Positions 1 to 13,600 of a stretch of 64,000 nucleotides of DNA are shown in pieces. Location: contig NC_085047.1 in the NCBI RefSeq assembly GCF_963662255.1, positions 97,099,619 to 97,163,618 of the forward strand, written 5' to 3'. This DNA comes from Cinclus cinclus (taxonomy: Eukaryota; Chordata; Aves; Passeriformes; Cinclidae). Position 1 is the stretch's first letter. Every line of letters starts with the position of its first letter. Under the pieces are notes generated by a model. The model saw only the letters and a program-made list of their open reading frames with translations, had not been told where the DNA came from and ran no database searches. The position numbers and the translations under genes were made by a program.

Positions 1-3000
1 CTGAGTAGGACATATAATGTTTCTGCACTATGACCTCTGCTGTCAATCCACAGCTATGGTAAGAGCAATCTCTTATTTTCTAATCTAAAAATCAAGGATC
101 TTTTTCTGTGGTCACAGTATAGCAAGAAAAAAAAACAAAAAAAACCCAAAATGGAATATATTTCAAGTGTTTCACTGAATAAGCCATTACCTTGAATAAG
201 GCTTTTGTAATGCCAATGCACTGTGACTCATGTAATTCAGATGTGAAGCTAATATGCTGTTTGAAAATGTACCCGCTGCTGAGATGATTCCTAAACAGGG
301 AGGCAAAGAAGTGATTATTAGATAGGACAAGACATGAGCTGAATTACTGAAATGTGCAATAAAGAAATCTAAGCCTCTACAATTTGCCTGTCAAAAATGA
401 AGCTTTTAATCAATTTAATCAGTGTAGCAATATATTAGCTCAGCAGCCTGCCATCTCAGCATGTAATTTTAACTATAAAGAACATTCTACAAACACTATA
501 AAGCTCCAAAGTGCTCTTTAAAAAGTCCTTAAAACATAAGCAAGGTTTTTAATAGCCTGTGTCAGCAGGACTAGAACAAATCACAGGAATGTAATGAAAA
601 AGATTATTCTATTTCCCTTAAAAAAAGAATTCTACAGCCCTTGTTAGATAATTTGACTACACCCTCATTCATCTGTGGAGGCAAAATTTAACCTTGATTT
701 GTCATCTTCTCTCCAAAATCTCACTATTTTCATGCTTCATGGAACTATTTATATTAATCTTCATTAGTTCTCTCAGGGTACTGAAATCATCCATTCTTAA
801 TTCCAACAGTATCCTGGCATACACACTAAAACACAAAGGAATGTTATAAAACAGTATTAAGAGCAAAAATTCACCTTCAAACTGCACTGAAGTACAAAAT
901 AATTTTTCATAGGAAAGTATTACTGTGTATCATCAGTAAGCTGAAAGAACATGAAATAATTTCTATTATTTTGGTTTTTTAAAATATTTCAATGATGGAA
1001 TTACTGTAATTAACTTTTCCTCATGTTTTCAGTTTGCCAGTGTCTCACTGTGAAAAATGCCTCCCCAAGCCTCCCACACATACACAAGTCATCATGTATT
1101 TGAAAGTGAAGAAAGCTAAAGGATGCATACGTGATGGCTTGAGACAAAAAATGGTAACATAAAACCACATTTTGCTGTGTGACCATGAAAGCTTGCTCTA
1201 GTATTTTAATGCACTATGGTTTGCAAAATGAACTTTGGGTTTATTTTCGTATCATAAATATACAGTTTTCTGTGTCCAGGAGACTGTGCAAACTTCCTTC
1301 TGTTCTTCTACCTTCCAATACAATTTGCTTATCCATATTTATGGGAAAGGATGTCTTTGGCTTTAAACTTATGTGGTGTCTTCTCTCTTTTGGAAGTTAA
1401 ACAAGGGAGCAGTAACAGAACCTTCCACAGAAATGGAAAAGTGCTCTGAGAATTGCCTTTCTATCAAGCTGAGTGTGAGAAGAGCCTGATGAAAACTAAC
1501 CCCCAAAGAAAAGTATTTGTATCTTTTTTTCTGTAAAAGGAGAAAATTTATTCTCAGTTCCCAAAGAAGGAAACAGCATGTGCAAAAGGGCAGCAGCTGC
1601 ACCATCACATTTAAATCTTAGAAGTATATCCAACTGGAGAAACAGATGTGAATTTGGAATAATGTAAGAACACGTCACCCTCAGTACACTAGTTAGGTGG
1701 ACAAAAGGAAGCAGCAGATTAAATCCCAGGACTGCCATTTATGCTTAGGCAAAGCATATATGTGAACTACCACATTAAAGAAGAGGCACTGGATGGCTCT
1801 GTGAGTTAGTCTAATCAGCAGCAGATTTCCTCCCAAATCAGTAGTTTTCAAGTTTAACAGAAATGTTCAAAAAATAAATATAAGTTAGTGGAGATAAAGC
1901 ACACAAGACCATACATCACAGTACACAGGTTACTTTAAAAAAGTCCTCTCCTATCAAGATGTAGCAACTGTTCTACCTGTAAAGTGCCATGGAATCCTGG
2001 CACATTTACTGCTTCATAATTATTGTGCAAATCAGTAAGCTGCTTTGAGAAACCTCTGATCTTGTCATCAGGTTTTTTAAAAGGGTATTTCCTGGGGTTC
2101 CATGAATCCCTGAATTTTGCTGCTCATTTGCAAGCAGCTACTGGGAAGTATGGGTTTCATTGTGTTCATTCTTTCTTATGCAGCTCTTATCATATGTGTA
2201 CATATGAGAACGTTTGTCGACGTCAGTGAAAACAGCCAGAGTGAATTTGCTACCATTATATAGAACCCTTTTAGAGCAACTCACATGTGGCTATTTCATA
2301 AATTTTAACAAGGTTGTTTAACCTTGAGCATAATTCACTTCAAGAAGTTTGCTTCTTGATGTTTCAAGAAGGTCTACTCTTGTTTCAGAGTTTTTCATTG
2401 TAAAGCAATAAATACACAAGTAAAGTTCTGATAATAGCCATTATTATACAACTGAAACAGGTAATCAAACCCAACAAGATATTTCCTATTTACATGTAGT
2501 ATTATTTTGATTGACAATAAACAATGTGTTAGTCCTGTCAAAATAGATCCCATAGCATCAAAACCCACATCTGGTAGGGAATTCTAATATTCTAGGCACT
2601 ATAACTCTTGTAAAATAACTCTTCTACCTATCTATTAACAACTAATTATTTTAGACAGTAATCAATTCAATTATTAGTAAATAGTTCAAATTCTTGGCTT
2701 AGTAAATCTTCATTTTCTCTAACAAGGGGTGCAGTTACACAATGTGCTCTCTCTGGTAGAGGAGTTGGCTAAAGAAGTCTCTTTCCCTTCCGTATTTTAG
2801 TGCTCATTCTCATGGTAATGCTGTATTCATCATCCTTAACAAAATCACTTATGAGGCCACAATGTAAACCAGGTCACTTAGATTATTTTGATTTCAAAAA
2901 GAAACATCAAAAAACATTACTGCATTTCTGTTCACATTACAGAAGATTTTTGGTGGAGAGCAGGAAAGCATTCAGAAAAGAAAGCACTTCTAGATCCTGG

Positions 3001-3640
3001 ACTGCAAACAGCCTAAAGATTTTGGAATGCATGTGACTCATTTCCCCAGAGAATGTTTTTATTACCTGCATGCAAAATATCTGGAAGGAGACAGAAGTTA
3101 ACCTGGTAAACCATTAGACAAGAGCACAGTGCCAACATGACTGGCAGTGGCAGGTTAGGTCTCTGGTAGGAGCTCTCTGTCCTAAACTGACACAGATTTT
3201 TCCCCTTTTTCATTCCAATCACAAAAATAAACAAAGCCAAACTTGGCAACACAGAACTGAAAACACAAATCTTCTTGTTTAACTCAATGTCTAGTCTTGA
3301 AGGAGTGGGTTTGCAATTGTTTTGTCCTGTAAAGACTTTTTTTTTTCCTGGTGTCTCAGAGTTGGCCAGAAAAACAAACACATTTGGGTTTAATGTTCCT
3401 TATCAATAGTAATGACCCCCTACTCATTATCTAACTTTTTAAAAACTGCCTATCTGAGGAAAAATTCTCTCTTTATCTGTGGTGATTAGGCCTTAGACTA
3501 AGTTTCCATTGGACACTTTGCTACAGTCGGGTGAGTAACTTGTACATATTTTTTGTTCAAACATCTGAGTTGCCTCCCTGAATCTTGCTTAAATCTTGTA
3601 ATCTTTGAACAGCTCAAGTGGAATGAGCTCTAAAAAGAAA
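1..3640. other. Intergenic DNA, no gene recognised
   Basis: AT-rich sequence with only short open frames of about 60-120 codons. None has a recognisable domain, and no matching splice signals were found around them. I see no repeat family I can name here. A stretch around 360-480 has the even, TAAT-rich texture often seen in conserved noncoding DNA, but that is only an impression. Confidence 0.6.
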
Positions 3641-3893
3641 GGTCTGAGAGACCTGTTGTCCTCTGAATCCTCCTTCTGGACATTCTTTTAGGTGGGCATC
3701 ACATTTACTAACCTCCAGTGAACTGGAACCTTACCAGTTTGCCAGGACTGACGATAAATGATGGAAAGAGCTCTGTGAGAATTTACCACCAGGGCCCTCA
3801 GTATGCTTGGATCAAGCCCATCATAGAATTGTGTGCATCTAAACCTATTGTTTGCTCCTTTTTGACTGACTGTGGAGACATTCTAAAAACAAG
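3641..3893 (-). mobile_element. CR1 LINE fragment (reverse-transcriptase region)
   Basis: Read on the minus strand, this stretch follows the CR1 ORF2 reverse-transcriptase segment familiar from bird genomes. In order it shows a match to the segment around 'gatgcacac', the 'ccatcatttat' block, the 'ctggaggtta' block, the 'gatgcccacct' block and the 'gaaggaggatt' block, ending near 'ggtctctcagacc'. It is internal and truncated at both ends, with many substitutions and small indels, so it is an old dead copy. The match is from memory of the family, not from an alignment. The far end beyond about 3850 is fuzzy. An open frame on the opposite strand (3718-4002) is an antisense by-product of this repeat. 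Confidence 0.75.
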
Positions 3894-5834
3894 TTCAAAT
3901 GTGGAGGTAAAGTACACTTTTATCTCGTCAAATGAAGTCTACTCTCATGATACAGCTTCTATGCCATGTACATTCCTTTTTTTCTTGGCCTTACTATTTT
4001 AAAGCAATTACTGGGCAGCTGTACGACAATTAACCTTGTGAAATTTGCTTGATGGGAACAAACAAAAGAAAGAGAACAAACCTATTTTTCACTTTACACT
4101 TGGCTGGATTCTTCATCCTGAACTCATGAAGAGTCTGGGCCAGTTGTTAGATTGTTAACATATATGTATTTGAGCAACTATATATCTTTATATGGAGACA
4201 ATTAGACAGATTAGATGTGCATTTCTATTATAAGCCCTTAAAATACTGTCCTTAAATGCACAAAATCCTATGTACAAGCAATTGACATCTTTAAGACTTT
4301 TCAAATTACACTACACTGTAGCAAAAAAATAAACCTATATTGGGCTGATTTGTTTACTTGCTTCTAAAGAAGGGCCTAAATTCTAATAGATTGCAGGAAA
4401 GATTGTCAATCAATATTGTTGAGCCATTCAGCATTTGAACATTTATGTATTCTAAACATCTTTCTAGCTTTTTTCCTGCAGGTATTCATGGGAATACTAA
4501 CACAAAAGATACTATAAGCTAAATAGGAGCCTGGTAATTATTGTGCAAATGCTAGAATCACTGGACTTTAATTATCGAGAAATTACAACTACAAGCAATT
4601 ATGATGTGAGTTATGTGTCAGGGGTATCATGATACAAACAATGACAAATCTTCAAATTAGGAATCAGAACAATGGTATCCTAAAATCCAGTAGTTTTTCA
4701 ATGGTTCTTATTAATCCCTTTAAAATATACCTAGTGTCTTTGGTTTCCCTCCATCACATGTATAGCAAACAGTCAGGTTCTTAGTTTTTTTATGTGATAA
4801 AGGCAAAAGTAAGGGGAAAAACATCACTTTGTCTTACAACCTGCTATTAAACACAGCTTCTGCAGCCCTGACATTTAATACTTCTCCTACAACTTCTGGC
4901 CATTTTATGATGTGATCCATTTATTCCATTTTCCATTTCATTGAGGCTTTTGAGCAGAGATTCCCTTCTCCTCACTGGAATGTGGAGACATCTGTTTTCT
5001 AGGCTCCTGGAAAACATTACACAGAGCTCTCCATGGATCTCTGACTCTATCAAAGTGGCCTGACAGTCACCCTCTGACCACGAGTCTTCAGGTCATTTTA
5101 TTTATAACTGTTCTTTCAGTCCAGAACTTCCTTCTCATGTCAAATCTTTCCTTAGTATAATCTGTCAAAGATGATTCTTGGTTAACAGATTTGATGAATG
5201 TACCAACTGTGTACATTTTAATGTAATAACAAAAATTGAAGGTTTCTGTTATGGGGTAAGAAAAACTTAAAAGCACAAAAACCACCACGTCTAGACATTC
5301 CTGTATATTTTTCTTGCAGAAACTGAAAATAATGCTGGCTGAACAGCATCTCAGTTAGAGTCCTGCTTCAGAGTCAGCAATGCAGAGAAATGCCATTCTC
5401 ATTTTACAACAGGTACATTAAATTTAGCTTCATGCTCATTTATGCAGTAACAGATAGAAAGCATGTTCATATATGCTCTGATTATTAATGAATCCTATTT
5501 CTACTGACATAGTCACTAATGTTTCATTGACTGATATAGGACAAAGGGAAGGGAAACTTCAGAAAAAAAAGAAGCACAATGATGGAACACTGAACATTGA
5601 AAAGAAGCAACACATGGAATATTCCAGCCCCTGGCTGCCCTGCTCCTGGATGGGCTGGGATGAGTTCTGGCTCTGCCCAGATGTCCACCATGGAGGGTCC
5701 CATGAGCCCTGAAGTGTCCTGGCAAATTACATTAATCTGCAAAGAAATCTATCATGCTTCTTGAATTTAAAGTTTTCTGGTAAATCTTGTTAATATAAGT
5801 GATAAAAATCTCAGTATGTTTGTTCTTGGGTTTT
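3894..5834. other. Intergenic DNA, no gene recognised
   Basis: No coding exon, RNA gene or named repeat could be identified. A short GC-richer patch at about 5620-5715 stands out against the AT-rich background but has no recognisable identity. Confidence 0.55.
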
Positions 5835-6032
5835 TTGGAAGTTTTTGTTTGCTTGTTTTTTGTTTTTGATTTTTGATTATTGTTTTGTTTTGTTTTGTTT
5901 TTTTATTTTGTTTGGGGGGATTTTTTGGTGTTTTTTGGGTTTTTGGGAGGTATTGAGGTTTTTTGGGTTTTTTTGGTTGGTTGGTTGGTTGGTTGGTTGG
6001 TTGGTTGGTTGGTTGGTTTTTTGTTTTTGTTT
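5835..6032 (+). repeat. T/G-rich low-complexity tract with (GGTT)n microsatellite
   Basis: A run of T-rich words (TTTTG repeats) passes into a G/T stretch and then a nearly pure GGTT tetranucleotide array from about 5973 to 6017. Its translation gives low-complexity peptides of repeating V-G-W-L, which are artefacts of the repeat and not proteins. Such an array is expected to vary in length between individuals. Confidence 0.9.
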
Positions 6033-7630
6033 TATATAACTATAAAGCTGAGGAAGTTGTATTGAGGGTTGGATTTTTTCCCAGTCTGGAAATATTTAAG
6101 CCTTTTACTAACAAACTACTTTTACACATTGTTTTGAATACCCAGGGACATAATGGACTAAGTAATGCATCCATAAATTGAAAAGGATGCATTTAAAAAA
6201 TTCAAATAACATTTTTTTACAAATTTCCATTACACCATAAAGTGCATTAAAAATATTGAGTTAAGGATTGCAACTAGAATAAAGCCACGAAAATTGCAGA
6301 ATGAATAAAGTATTCTTGCCAGAATAATAATAAAAAAAGTAAAATAACAAGTTTACCATCGCATATAATTTAAGCTAAGGATAATGAAAAAGCCTATGAC
6401 AGAACTATAATGCAAGCAGCCAAAATGGTAAATAAAATTATGCTAATATGAATTTTTAATAGACCAATGGAAAGACAATGAAGATACAAAATCTAATCTG
6501 CAACTAGGTGTTTCAGTAGAGAAAAGTATCCTCTTCAAGAAGGTGTCCATGTGGTGATACCCAGCCAGCATTATAACAAATGTAGTTAGCTTAAATATGG
6601 ATATAAATATATTCAAAGATAATATGAGCATGATGCGCTATTTTAGACTTTGTGTTAATGTTTGTTAAATGGAATATCACATTATATTTGAAAAAAGGAT
6701 AAACTCATTCAAAACACCATAAGCTCACTCAGTGTACTTTCTCTTCTGGGTTTCCTTTCTAACAGGACTGCAACCTTACCATGTCATGTTCTTCATAAGT
6801 ATCTATGAATCATAATTATCTTTAATTAATATCAAAAATTATTCCCAAAATGTGATTCATCACCATGATAAACCACAGATATGCATTCTCATCCCAGTTG
6901 TAGACGTAGCCCAAATGTTTTGAGAGGACTCAGAACAAGGATTCCTGTAACTCTAGGAGAAACCCGCATGACTGTTCAAAATTGAGCCTCTTCTAAAACA
7001 ACAGTGACCACAGGTATTACCTTAGGACACCTCTGCAGAGCAGCAACACCTCTAAATACATTACACACAGAGAGCAAAATGGAAATAGTGTTCCTTTTCT
7101 TTTTGGCTCCAGCACACAGATTTCTACAATAAGGAAGCAATAAACCGTGTAAAACTTCCACACCCTCTGTCCTTTCTGACTTCTGTTGCCCAGACAGACC
7201 CATCCATCTTTTCCATGAAGACATCCACACAATTTTAGTGCTAAGTCTAGGTTGGTATTCATATTCAGCCCAGTTTCCAGAACTTACAGCCTAGGCAAAA
7301 GTAGCCATTTGCTTACTTTCTTTGGTACAACATATACAGATTTACTTTCCATATTGGATTATCCAAATCCATATGAGAAAGCAGTTGAGGGTTCATATTA
7401 TGCTAACAGGAGCCTAGTCAATACATCATGTAATAACTGAGGCATTTACTTTCCTCATGTCTCAGTTATTGTAAACTGATTCTGCTGGCAAAATAATAGA
7501 TTTAAGAAAATTTTGTTACGTTTTTTCAGTATAAATCAAAAGAAATTAGTTTTTCTGATGTGAGATGGGTAGGAGTGGAGACAGAAATGAAAACCAAAGG
7601 CCTACCTTAAGTAACAGAAACCTTTCTTTG
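6033..7630. other. Intergenic DNA, no gene recognised
   Basis: AT-rich DNA with short, unsupported open frames. I see no repeat family, splice-bounded exon or RNA gene in it. Confidence 0.55.
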
Positions 7631-7697
7631 GTTCACATATATATATATGTATATATATGTGTCACCAAACATGTATGTATATTATTTGGAGATAGAT

Positions 7698-7735
<38 letters not shown>

Positions 7736-7860
7736 CATACATACATACATACATACATACATACATACAAACACATGCATATTTATGAGTTTTTTTATGC
7801 ACACACACATAGAGAGATAAAGATATATATATATATATACACACACACATATGTAGTGAT
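7631..7860. repeat. Compound microsatellite cluster (TA, AGAT, ATAC, CA)
   Basis: In order: an alternating AT/GT tract at about 7638-7662, an uninterrupted AGAT array at about 7699-7734, an abutting ATAC array at about 7733-7768, a CA run near 7800, and TA followed by CA runs at about 7825-7850. The AGAT-to-ATAC switch with no gap is typical of compound tetranucleotide repeats that grow by slippage after a point change. The minus-strand open frames here, rich in Tyr, Val, Cys and Ser-Ile-Tyr-Leu, are repeat translations. Confidence 0.92.
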
Positions 7861-9363
7861 AGATTAAATTTTTTGGTCCAGACTTCTTGCTGGCCAACTG
7901 CTTCAGATTCCTTTTGAGGAAGTTAAACAACTGAGGATCAAAGGTACTTTTAAGAAAATAAAACCCACAGGTCAGTTGGCTACATTTGGACAACAAACAA
8001 TGTTAGCAAAAAGAGCATGTTTGAAGAACTGCTTGTTTTCAGTCTAATGTCTGAAAAACACAAAATTTCACCAACCAATCCAAACAGTGGTTATTTGGAG
8101 TAATATATATATATATATTTTTTTTTTATCTTCCCATATGTACACCAAACATGTAAAGATATAAAGTTCATTATTGGTTAAAATTACTACCAATTGGCAC
8201 ACTAAATTATATTTGCCAGACTTCAAAAAGGAGAGAATATTCTAGAAGGAGTGTTAGCATTTTAAGTATACTTACTGCACATATTGCAGCAATTATTATT
8301 AATGCACCAGTACAATATTAAAATGCATTCCATCAGGCTGGAATAAATAAATCCCATTGTAACAAAATGGTCATTAAGTTTCAAGGATTTGCACACACAC
8401 TGTACAGCCCTCAGACCTGAAGCCAATCATTAAGCAGAAAGGCAAAAGATAGATCTGGAAAAGTTAGATACATGTTCAAATAGTACAGATTTTTTTTTCT
8501 TGGAGTGATGCACAGATAACATGTGGAACAATGTAATAAAAATTAAAACTCAAGTGCTATGGATAATGAAGCACAACATGTTCTGAGCTATTCAGATATA
8601 TGTACACTGTTGGTTGTTGGAATCATCTACTAATGGGGCCTAAAGGGAAAATTATTGAGAGACGAAACCTGAAAATCTGTCTTTCAGGTAGACAGAATTG
8701 AGATGAGTCCTATTTTGAGATGGGAGCTCTGCTTCAGGTATGTGTCCCATAAAACTGCTAATGAGATAGCTGGTATTTTTCTGATTAACATTAACTTATA
8801 GGAAACAGATAGTTTCTGTTAGTTCATTTCAGTAACAGTCATCGAAAAGCTGCAGATTGTGATGTCTTTGAACGACCTATTCATTTAGTTAAGACCTGAA
8901 CTATTGACTAGACCTCTAAGAATTTAAAGTTGCAATGTACATCTAAGTCACCCATTTTTCGTGATGACTCTGTCTTTAGAAGCCACTAAGGGAAAATATG
9001 TTGCATCATTTAGGCTGATTTCTGAAAAAGAACAATTCATGTCTAGTTGATTTGCTCACTCTTAGCTACTAATGTTTGGCAATACTCAAAGAGTTACATT
9101 AGAATAAACATTTTGGTAAGGGATAAGAGGCAGTCATGAAAGTTCTTCAAAGCTCCCTATCTGGTCCTAACATCTGGTCATAAAAAGAGCATTGTGCAGG
9201 CATAGTTTTGTAACTATTTTACATCTACATGTAACAGTGTCTAACAGGTGATATAGGTGCAAACACTTTAAACATAGCCCAGCTGCAGCAAGTGTCTCTG
9301 TGAAACCTGAAAAAACCTGATCAAAATACAGGGGCAAGTCAGCAGCAGCATAGAAGAAAGAGC
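7861..9363. other. Intergenic DNA, no gene recognised
   Basis: Nothing recognisable beyond a short TA run at about 8102-8120. No exon, RNA gene or clear repeat is visible up to the start of the CR1 copy. Confidence 0.55.
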
Positions 9364-9999
9364 TTGAAAGACAGCAGAGGTGTACTTGCAGCACAGAAAG
9401 CCAATCATGTCCCAGGCTGCTTCCAAAGAAACAGAGAGCAGGTTGAGGCAGGTGATGTTCTCCCTCTGCTACGTTCCCATGAGGCCCCACCTGGAGTCCT
9501 GCATCCAGCTCAAGAGCTCCCAGCACAGGGAAATCACGGACCTGCTGGAGTGAGCTCAGAGGAGGAACACAAAAATGATCAAAGGTCTGGAGCCCTTCTC
9601 CTGTGAGGAAAGGCTGAATTGAGGTTGTTCAGGCCAGAGAAGAGAAAGCTTTGGGGAGACCTTATTGCAGCTTTTCAGTACTTAAATAGGTCTTATGGGA
9701 AAGATGGGGACAAAATTTTTAGAAAGGTTTCTTGCAATAGGACAAGGGGTAATGGTTTTAAACTAAAGAATTGATTTAGACAAGAATAAAAAACATGAAA
9801 GAAATGTTTTATATTTTACAATGAAGGGGCTAGAGAAGGTTGCCCAAGGACGTGATAGATACCTCATCCCTGGAAAATCAGGGTCAAGTTGGATGAGGTT
9901 TTGTGATCTAGTGAAAAATGTCTACTTATTGTGGAGCGATTCAACTAGATCACTAAAGGTTTCTTCCAGCTCAAATTGTTCTATGATGATTCTATGATG
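9364..9999 (+). mobile_element. CR1 LINE, 3' end copy with tail repeat
   Basis: A 5'-truncated CR1 retrotransposon in plus orientation. It contains the characteristic blocks in order: 'cagcacagaaagccaa', the 'cacctggagtcctgcatcc' region, 'gaggaacac', 'gaggaaaggctga', 'ggggagaccttattgcagc', 'gttgcccaagga', 'catccctgg', and the 3' end 'tcttccagctcaaattg'. It ends in the CR1 short tail repeat, two copies of 'ttctatgatga'. CR1 elements move by target-primed reverse transcription and usually arrive 5' truncated, as here. Numerous substitutions and an A/T-rich diverged middle (about 9710-9830) mark an old copy without coding capacity. Open frames at 9167-9526 (minus) and 9364-9606 (plus) are by-products of it. 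Confidence 0.93.
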
Positions 10000-10511
10000 A
10001 AAATGGATTAGTTCACCCACAGATCAAGAGTTTCCCCAGTGAAAAAACAGTCTCCAAGCCTTACAAACTGTATTATGTTCCACCAAGAGGTATTGATTAT
10101 GTGACACAGAAAATCAAGATTGTATCAAGGGAAAGCTATTTCATTTCAGCAGTTCCAGGCTCTGGAACTTGATCTGCACTGTTAAACAAGCAGAATCTCT
10201 TGTATGTCTGTGTATATTTTTGGCCTTCACATTTTACTCCCAAACCATTCTGAGGACTAGATGAGAGGTGACATGGGCTAGGAGCCTTCAACAGCAAAGT
10301 TTGGGCACAACCTCTTACTTTTGCAGGACAAGGTTGCTGAATGTAACAAATGTGGTCTATTCCACATCAGCTGTGCACATCTGTCTTCAGCACACAAGTA
10401 CCACCCCCAACACATTTAGTGCTCAAGAGAAACAGACTATGCAACATACATATCTTGCTGCAGGTTGATTCTGATTAGATGAAAAGATTTTTCTTATGGT
10501 GATAATGGTCA
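10000..10511. other. Spacer between two CR1 copies
   Basis: About 510 bases with no recognised feature, lying between the CR1 tail ending near 9999 and a second degenerate CR1 tail. It could be diverged CR1-flanking or unrelated unique DNA. Confidence 0.5.
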
Positions 10512-10675
10512 AACACTGAATCAGGTTATTTAGAGAAGCTATGGGGTCTGCCTCTTTGGAGGTCTTCAAGATTTGAAAAAGCCCTCATCAACCTGATTTG
10601 CTTCAAGAGGACAATCAAATTAAATTATATCAAGAGGTCTCTTACAACATAAATTATTCTTTGATTTTATGATTC
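10512..10675 (+). mobile_element. Degenerate CR1 3' end
   Basis: A short, heavily diverged CR1 3' end in plus orientation. The order 'ttatttagagaagct', 'ggaggtcttcaaga', 'caacctgat', 'agaggtctcttacaac' and a final 'attctttgattttatgatt' follows the CR1 tail layout. It is separate from the better-preserved copy about 500 bases upstream and appears older. The recognition rests on word order, since identity is low. Confidence 0.7.
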
Positions 10676-13600
10676 ATGTGTTTCAAAATCCACATTAGTC
10701 TGTACACACAGGTAAGGAAAATTTCAGCCAAAAACACCATGATTTCTTAAACTGGCACTATACATCAGATGGATTAATTTTAAATTCTTTTTATGAGACT
10801 AACTCATGTAATCTGAGTCCCAAACAAGACCATTATTAACAAGACCAAAGACAAAATGAGCATTATTATGTTACATAAGATAAACAATAAAAGTTTGTGT
10901 ATTAACTTAACAGACACATCTAATCACCACATGAATTACATCTTGCAAATGTGCTTGAAAAAGTAGAAAAAAATATCAAGTTCAAAATGCAGCTGAAAGG
11001 GATCTGAACAGCCCTCCATAATGGCCACTTCCCAATGATTCCAGTACTAGAAAACAGACCTGCACAGACGAGATCTTGGTCATGCATGAAATTTGATATC
11101 TATACTTTTATTCTTTTAAAATTGTGATTTCAAGTAGATTGGTATCTTGGGGTCCTCATTTGACTTAGCAGAGTTGTCAAAAGTCCTGAAATACCTCAGC
11201 AAAATACAACCCATTTTCAAATGTAGCTAACTCACCTAAGAAGTATTTCCCTCTAAAAGTCAAAATGGCCATTAATTTTATACATTTTATGCAACACTAT
11301 TATATGTGTGTGTCTATGTGTATTTTCCTGCTATCAGATTCTTCATCGTGAAGTTTTACAAAAAGGTTATGTATGTACTACCTTTGAAGGTAAAAAAATA
11401 TCAATTTAGATTGTAAAGATATAACACCAGTCATTGCCAAATACTTTCAAGACTTAAACAAATATAATGGAAAAGACAGATAATGTCTTGCAATTGTGTC
11501 TTGAAGTAAACATCCTTTCATGCAGATTTTATTATTTTTCCATGACATGACATGATTAAAAACACAGAAACATTTAAGTGGAATTTGTATTTCTTATATT
11601 AAATGTATTGCCACCACTTTCTAGACTGACCAAATCAAAATACAAGATAAATTGTCCTTACACATGAATCATTTACAAAGATTACAAAAGTTATTAATGA
11701 TTGTAACACTTCATGGTTACAGAAACCTTACTCACATGGATCACTGGGAAAATAAACTACAACAGGAACTGTGTCAATGCATATATGACATCCTTAATCT
11801 GCTACTCTGCAAATGAACCAAGTCCACATACTGGTTACAGGCATGTTTTTCAACACTGGCACTTTTAGATTGATGATTTAAAAAAAAATAGTTAATTAAC
11901 ATTAATAAGTATTAACCTCAATGATTTCTCTTCTAGTATAAAGACCATAGTAAACAAGATTTCATACAGAGGAGATTTTAAAGCTGAACAATTAAATAAG
12001 TATTTCTTTCCCACTTTAATCTAGGAGAAGGAGCATACAATCAGCTACAACAGAGTCCTCGAGGCTGGGGTCTGGTAGGAACCACCCTGCTCTGTCCTGA
12101 AGCACTTCAGTTGAGTTCCCTCAATCTCTCTTCTCAGAATACCTTGGTTTGAATTCACTCCAGCAGCCCCTTTCTGACCTATTTTTTTCCCAGAACTTCA
12201 TTGATTTTCATACCCTTTTTCTCTTTTTACTTTATTTAAGCACTTAGACAATCACATCCTACAATTTCCCTTCCTGAAATTATATTTCTAGAACAATGTT
12301 GTCTGCCACAAAACTAACCTTTCAGTGTGTTCTGCTTCAGGTTTTTTGATCTTTCTTTCACTATTTATTTGGACTGCAATAGGGTTAGGAGAGGCATTTT
12401 AATACCTAATGCAATGTGTCCCAGTTCCTGAGAGTTTACAAGTCACCAGGAGTCAATAATAAAAATTGTGACCATTAAAGAAAATGTATCAAATGTATTA
12501 TTTTCAAGATTAGGAAATAAAATCCTGGCTTTGAAAGGGCTGGCTTTGCAATACATGCCTACAATCAGCTTGACACTTAGTCCTCTAGAGCACACCTTTT
12601 CAGGGAAAATGTTGAAAAAGTTGCTTCACCAGGAGGAGAACACTGGTAAAAAAAAGATTCTTTGTGGACAAATAAAACAAATATAGACAAAAAAAGAAAA
12701 ATTACTGAATCACCCAAGTATTAAAAAATAGTGTATTTTATATATATATAAGAATATGTATAAGAAAAAATACATCTACTAAATTATGTATGAAACACAT
12801 GGGTTTCACACAGAGGTCCAAATTCTAGTCTCTGTGTTAAAACTGATCATATTCTTCCCCACCCTTTGATTATGTGGCTTTAGAAATGTATTATGCTGCC
12901 AAAGAGGATTAAACTGGATTTGACGTCCACGATGGTCCTATTATTTCAAACATTTAGAAACAGCCTTTTGTTTTCGTTCAGCATTAAGCAAACTGACAAC
13001 CTTCAACTTACCCTTCCTGCTGTGGTACACTGTGTAATGTCTGTAGTCTACTTATCTGGGACTGATTTTCATTTTCAACATTACAGAGAAAGACTATGAA
13101 CATTCAGTTAAAGCTTATGTAAAATATAGCTTAGTCTATCTAGCAATGTTAATCTTGGCCCCAATCCAGCAAAGCTCTTAATATTTCTTAATATTCTCAT
13201 TACATTCAGCAGAAGAATTCAAAATCAAATATATAGCTAAGCATGAAGCCAGCTCAAGGCTTTCAATATAATCTTTGTTATAACATTGAAAACAGTAAAA
13301 CCAAAATAAAACAGAATGGGAAATCAGGAAGGACATAAGAAACATTTCTGATAATAGGTTAAAAAAGGAATACATTATTTTAATTTTTATTCCAATTGAT
13401 GTAAGCTGGATATGGACTCTTAAACTAGAGCTAGTCGTACACTATTGATACTGATCTCTGTTTGAAATTTCCTTCTCTCACGTGGAGAATCAGATATTTT
13501 CCAGTGGGTATGCCAGGCTCAAGTTCTCTCTGGATACCTCTGTACTGTATTAAAAAAAAGGCTAAAGACTGAGGTCAGCATGGACCATATGACCCTTAAT

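Noticed and set aside
3013..3381. 122-codon minus-strand open frame
   Set aside because: No domain, no exon-like boundaries, composition like the surrounding AT-rich DNA.
3718..4002. 94-codon plus-strand open frame
   Set aside because: Most of it is antisense to a CR1 reverse-transcriptase fragment.
5845..6181. Three overlapping plus-strand open frames with repeating Val-Gly-Trp-Leu
   Set aside because: They are translations of the GGTT microsatellite and T-rich tract, with no domain or splice context.
7662..7996. Minus-strand open frames rich in Tyr-Leu-Ser-Ile and Cys-Val
   Set aside because: They translate the AGAT/ATAC/CA microsatellite cluster.
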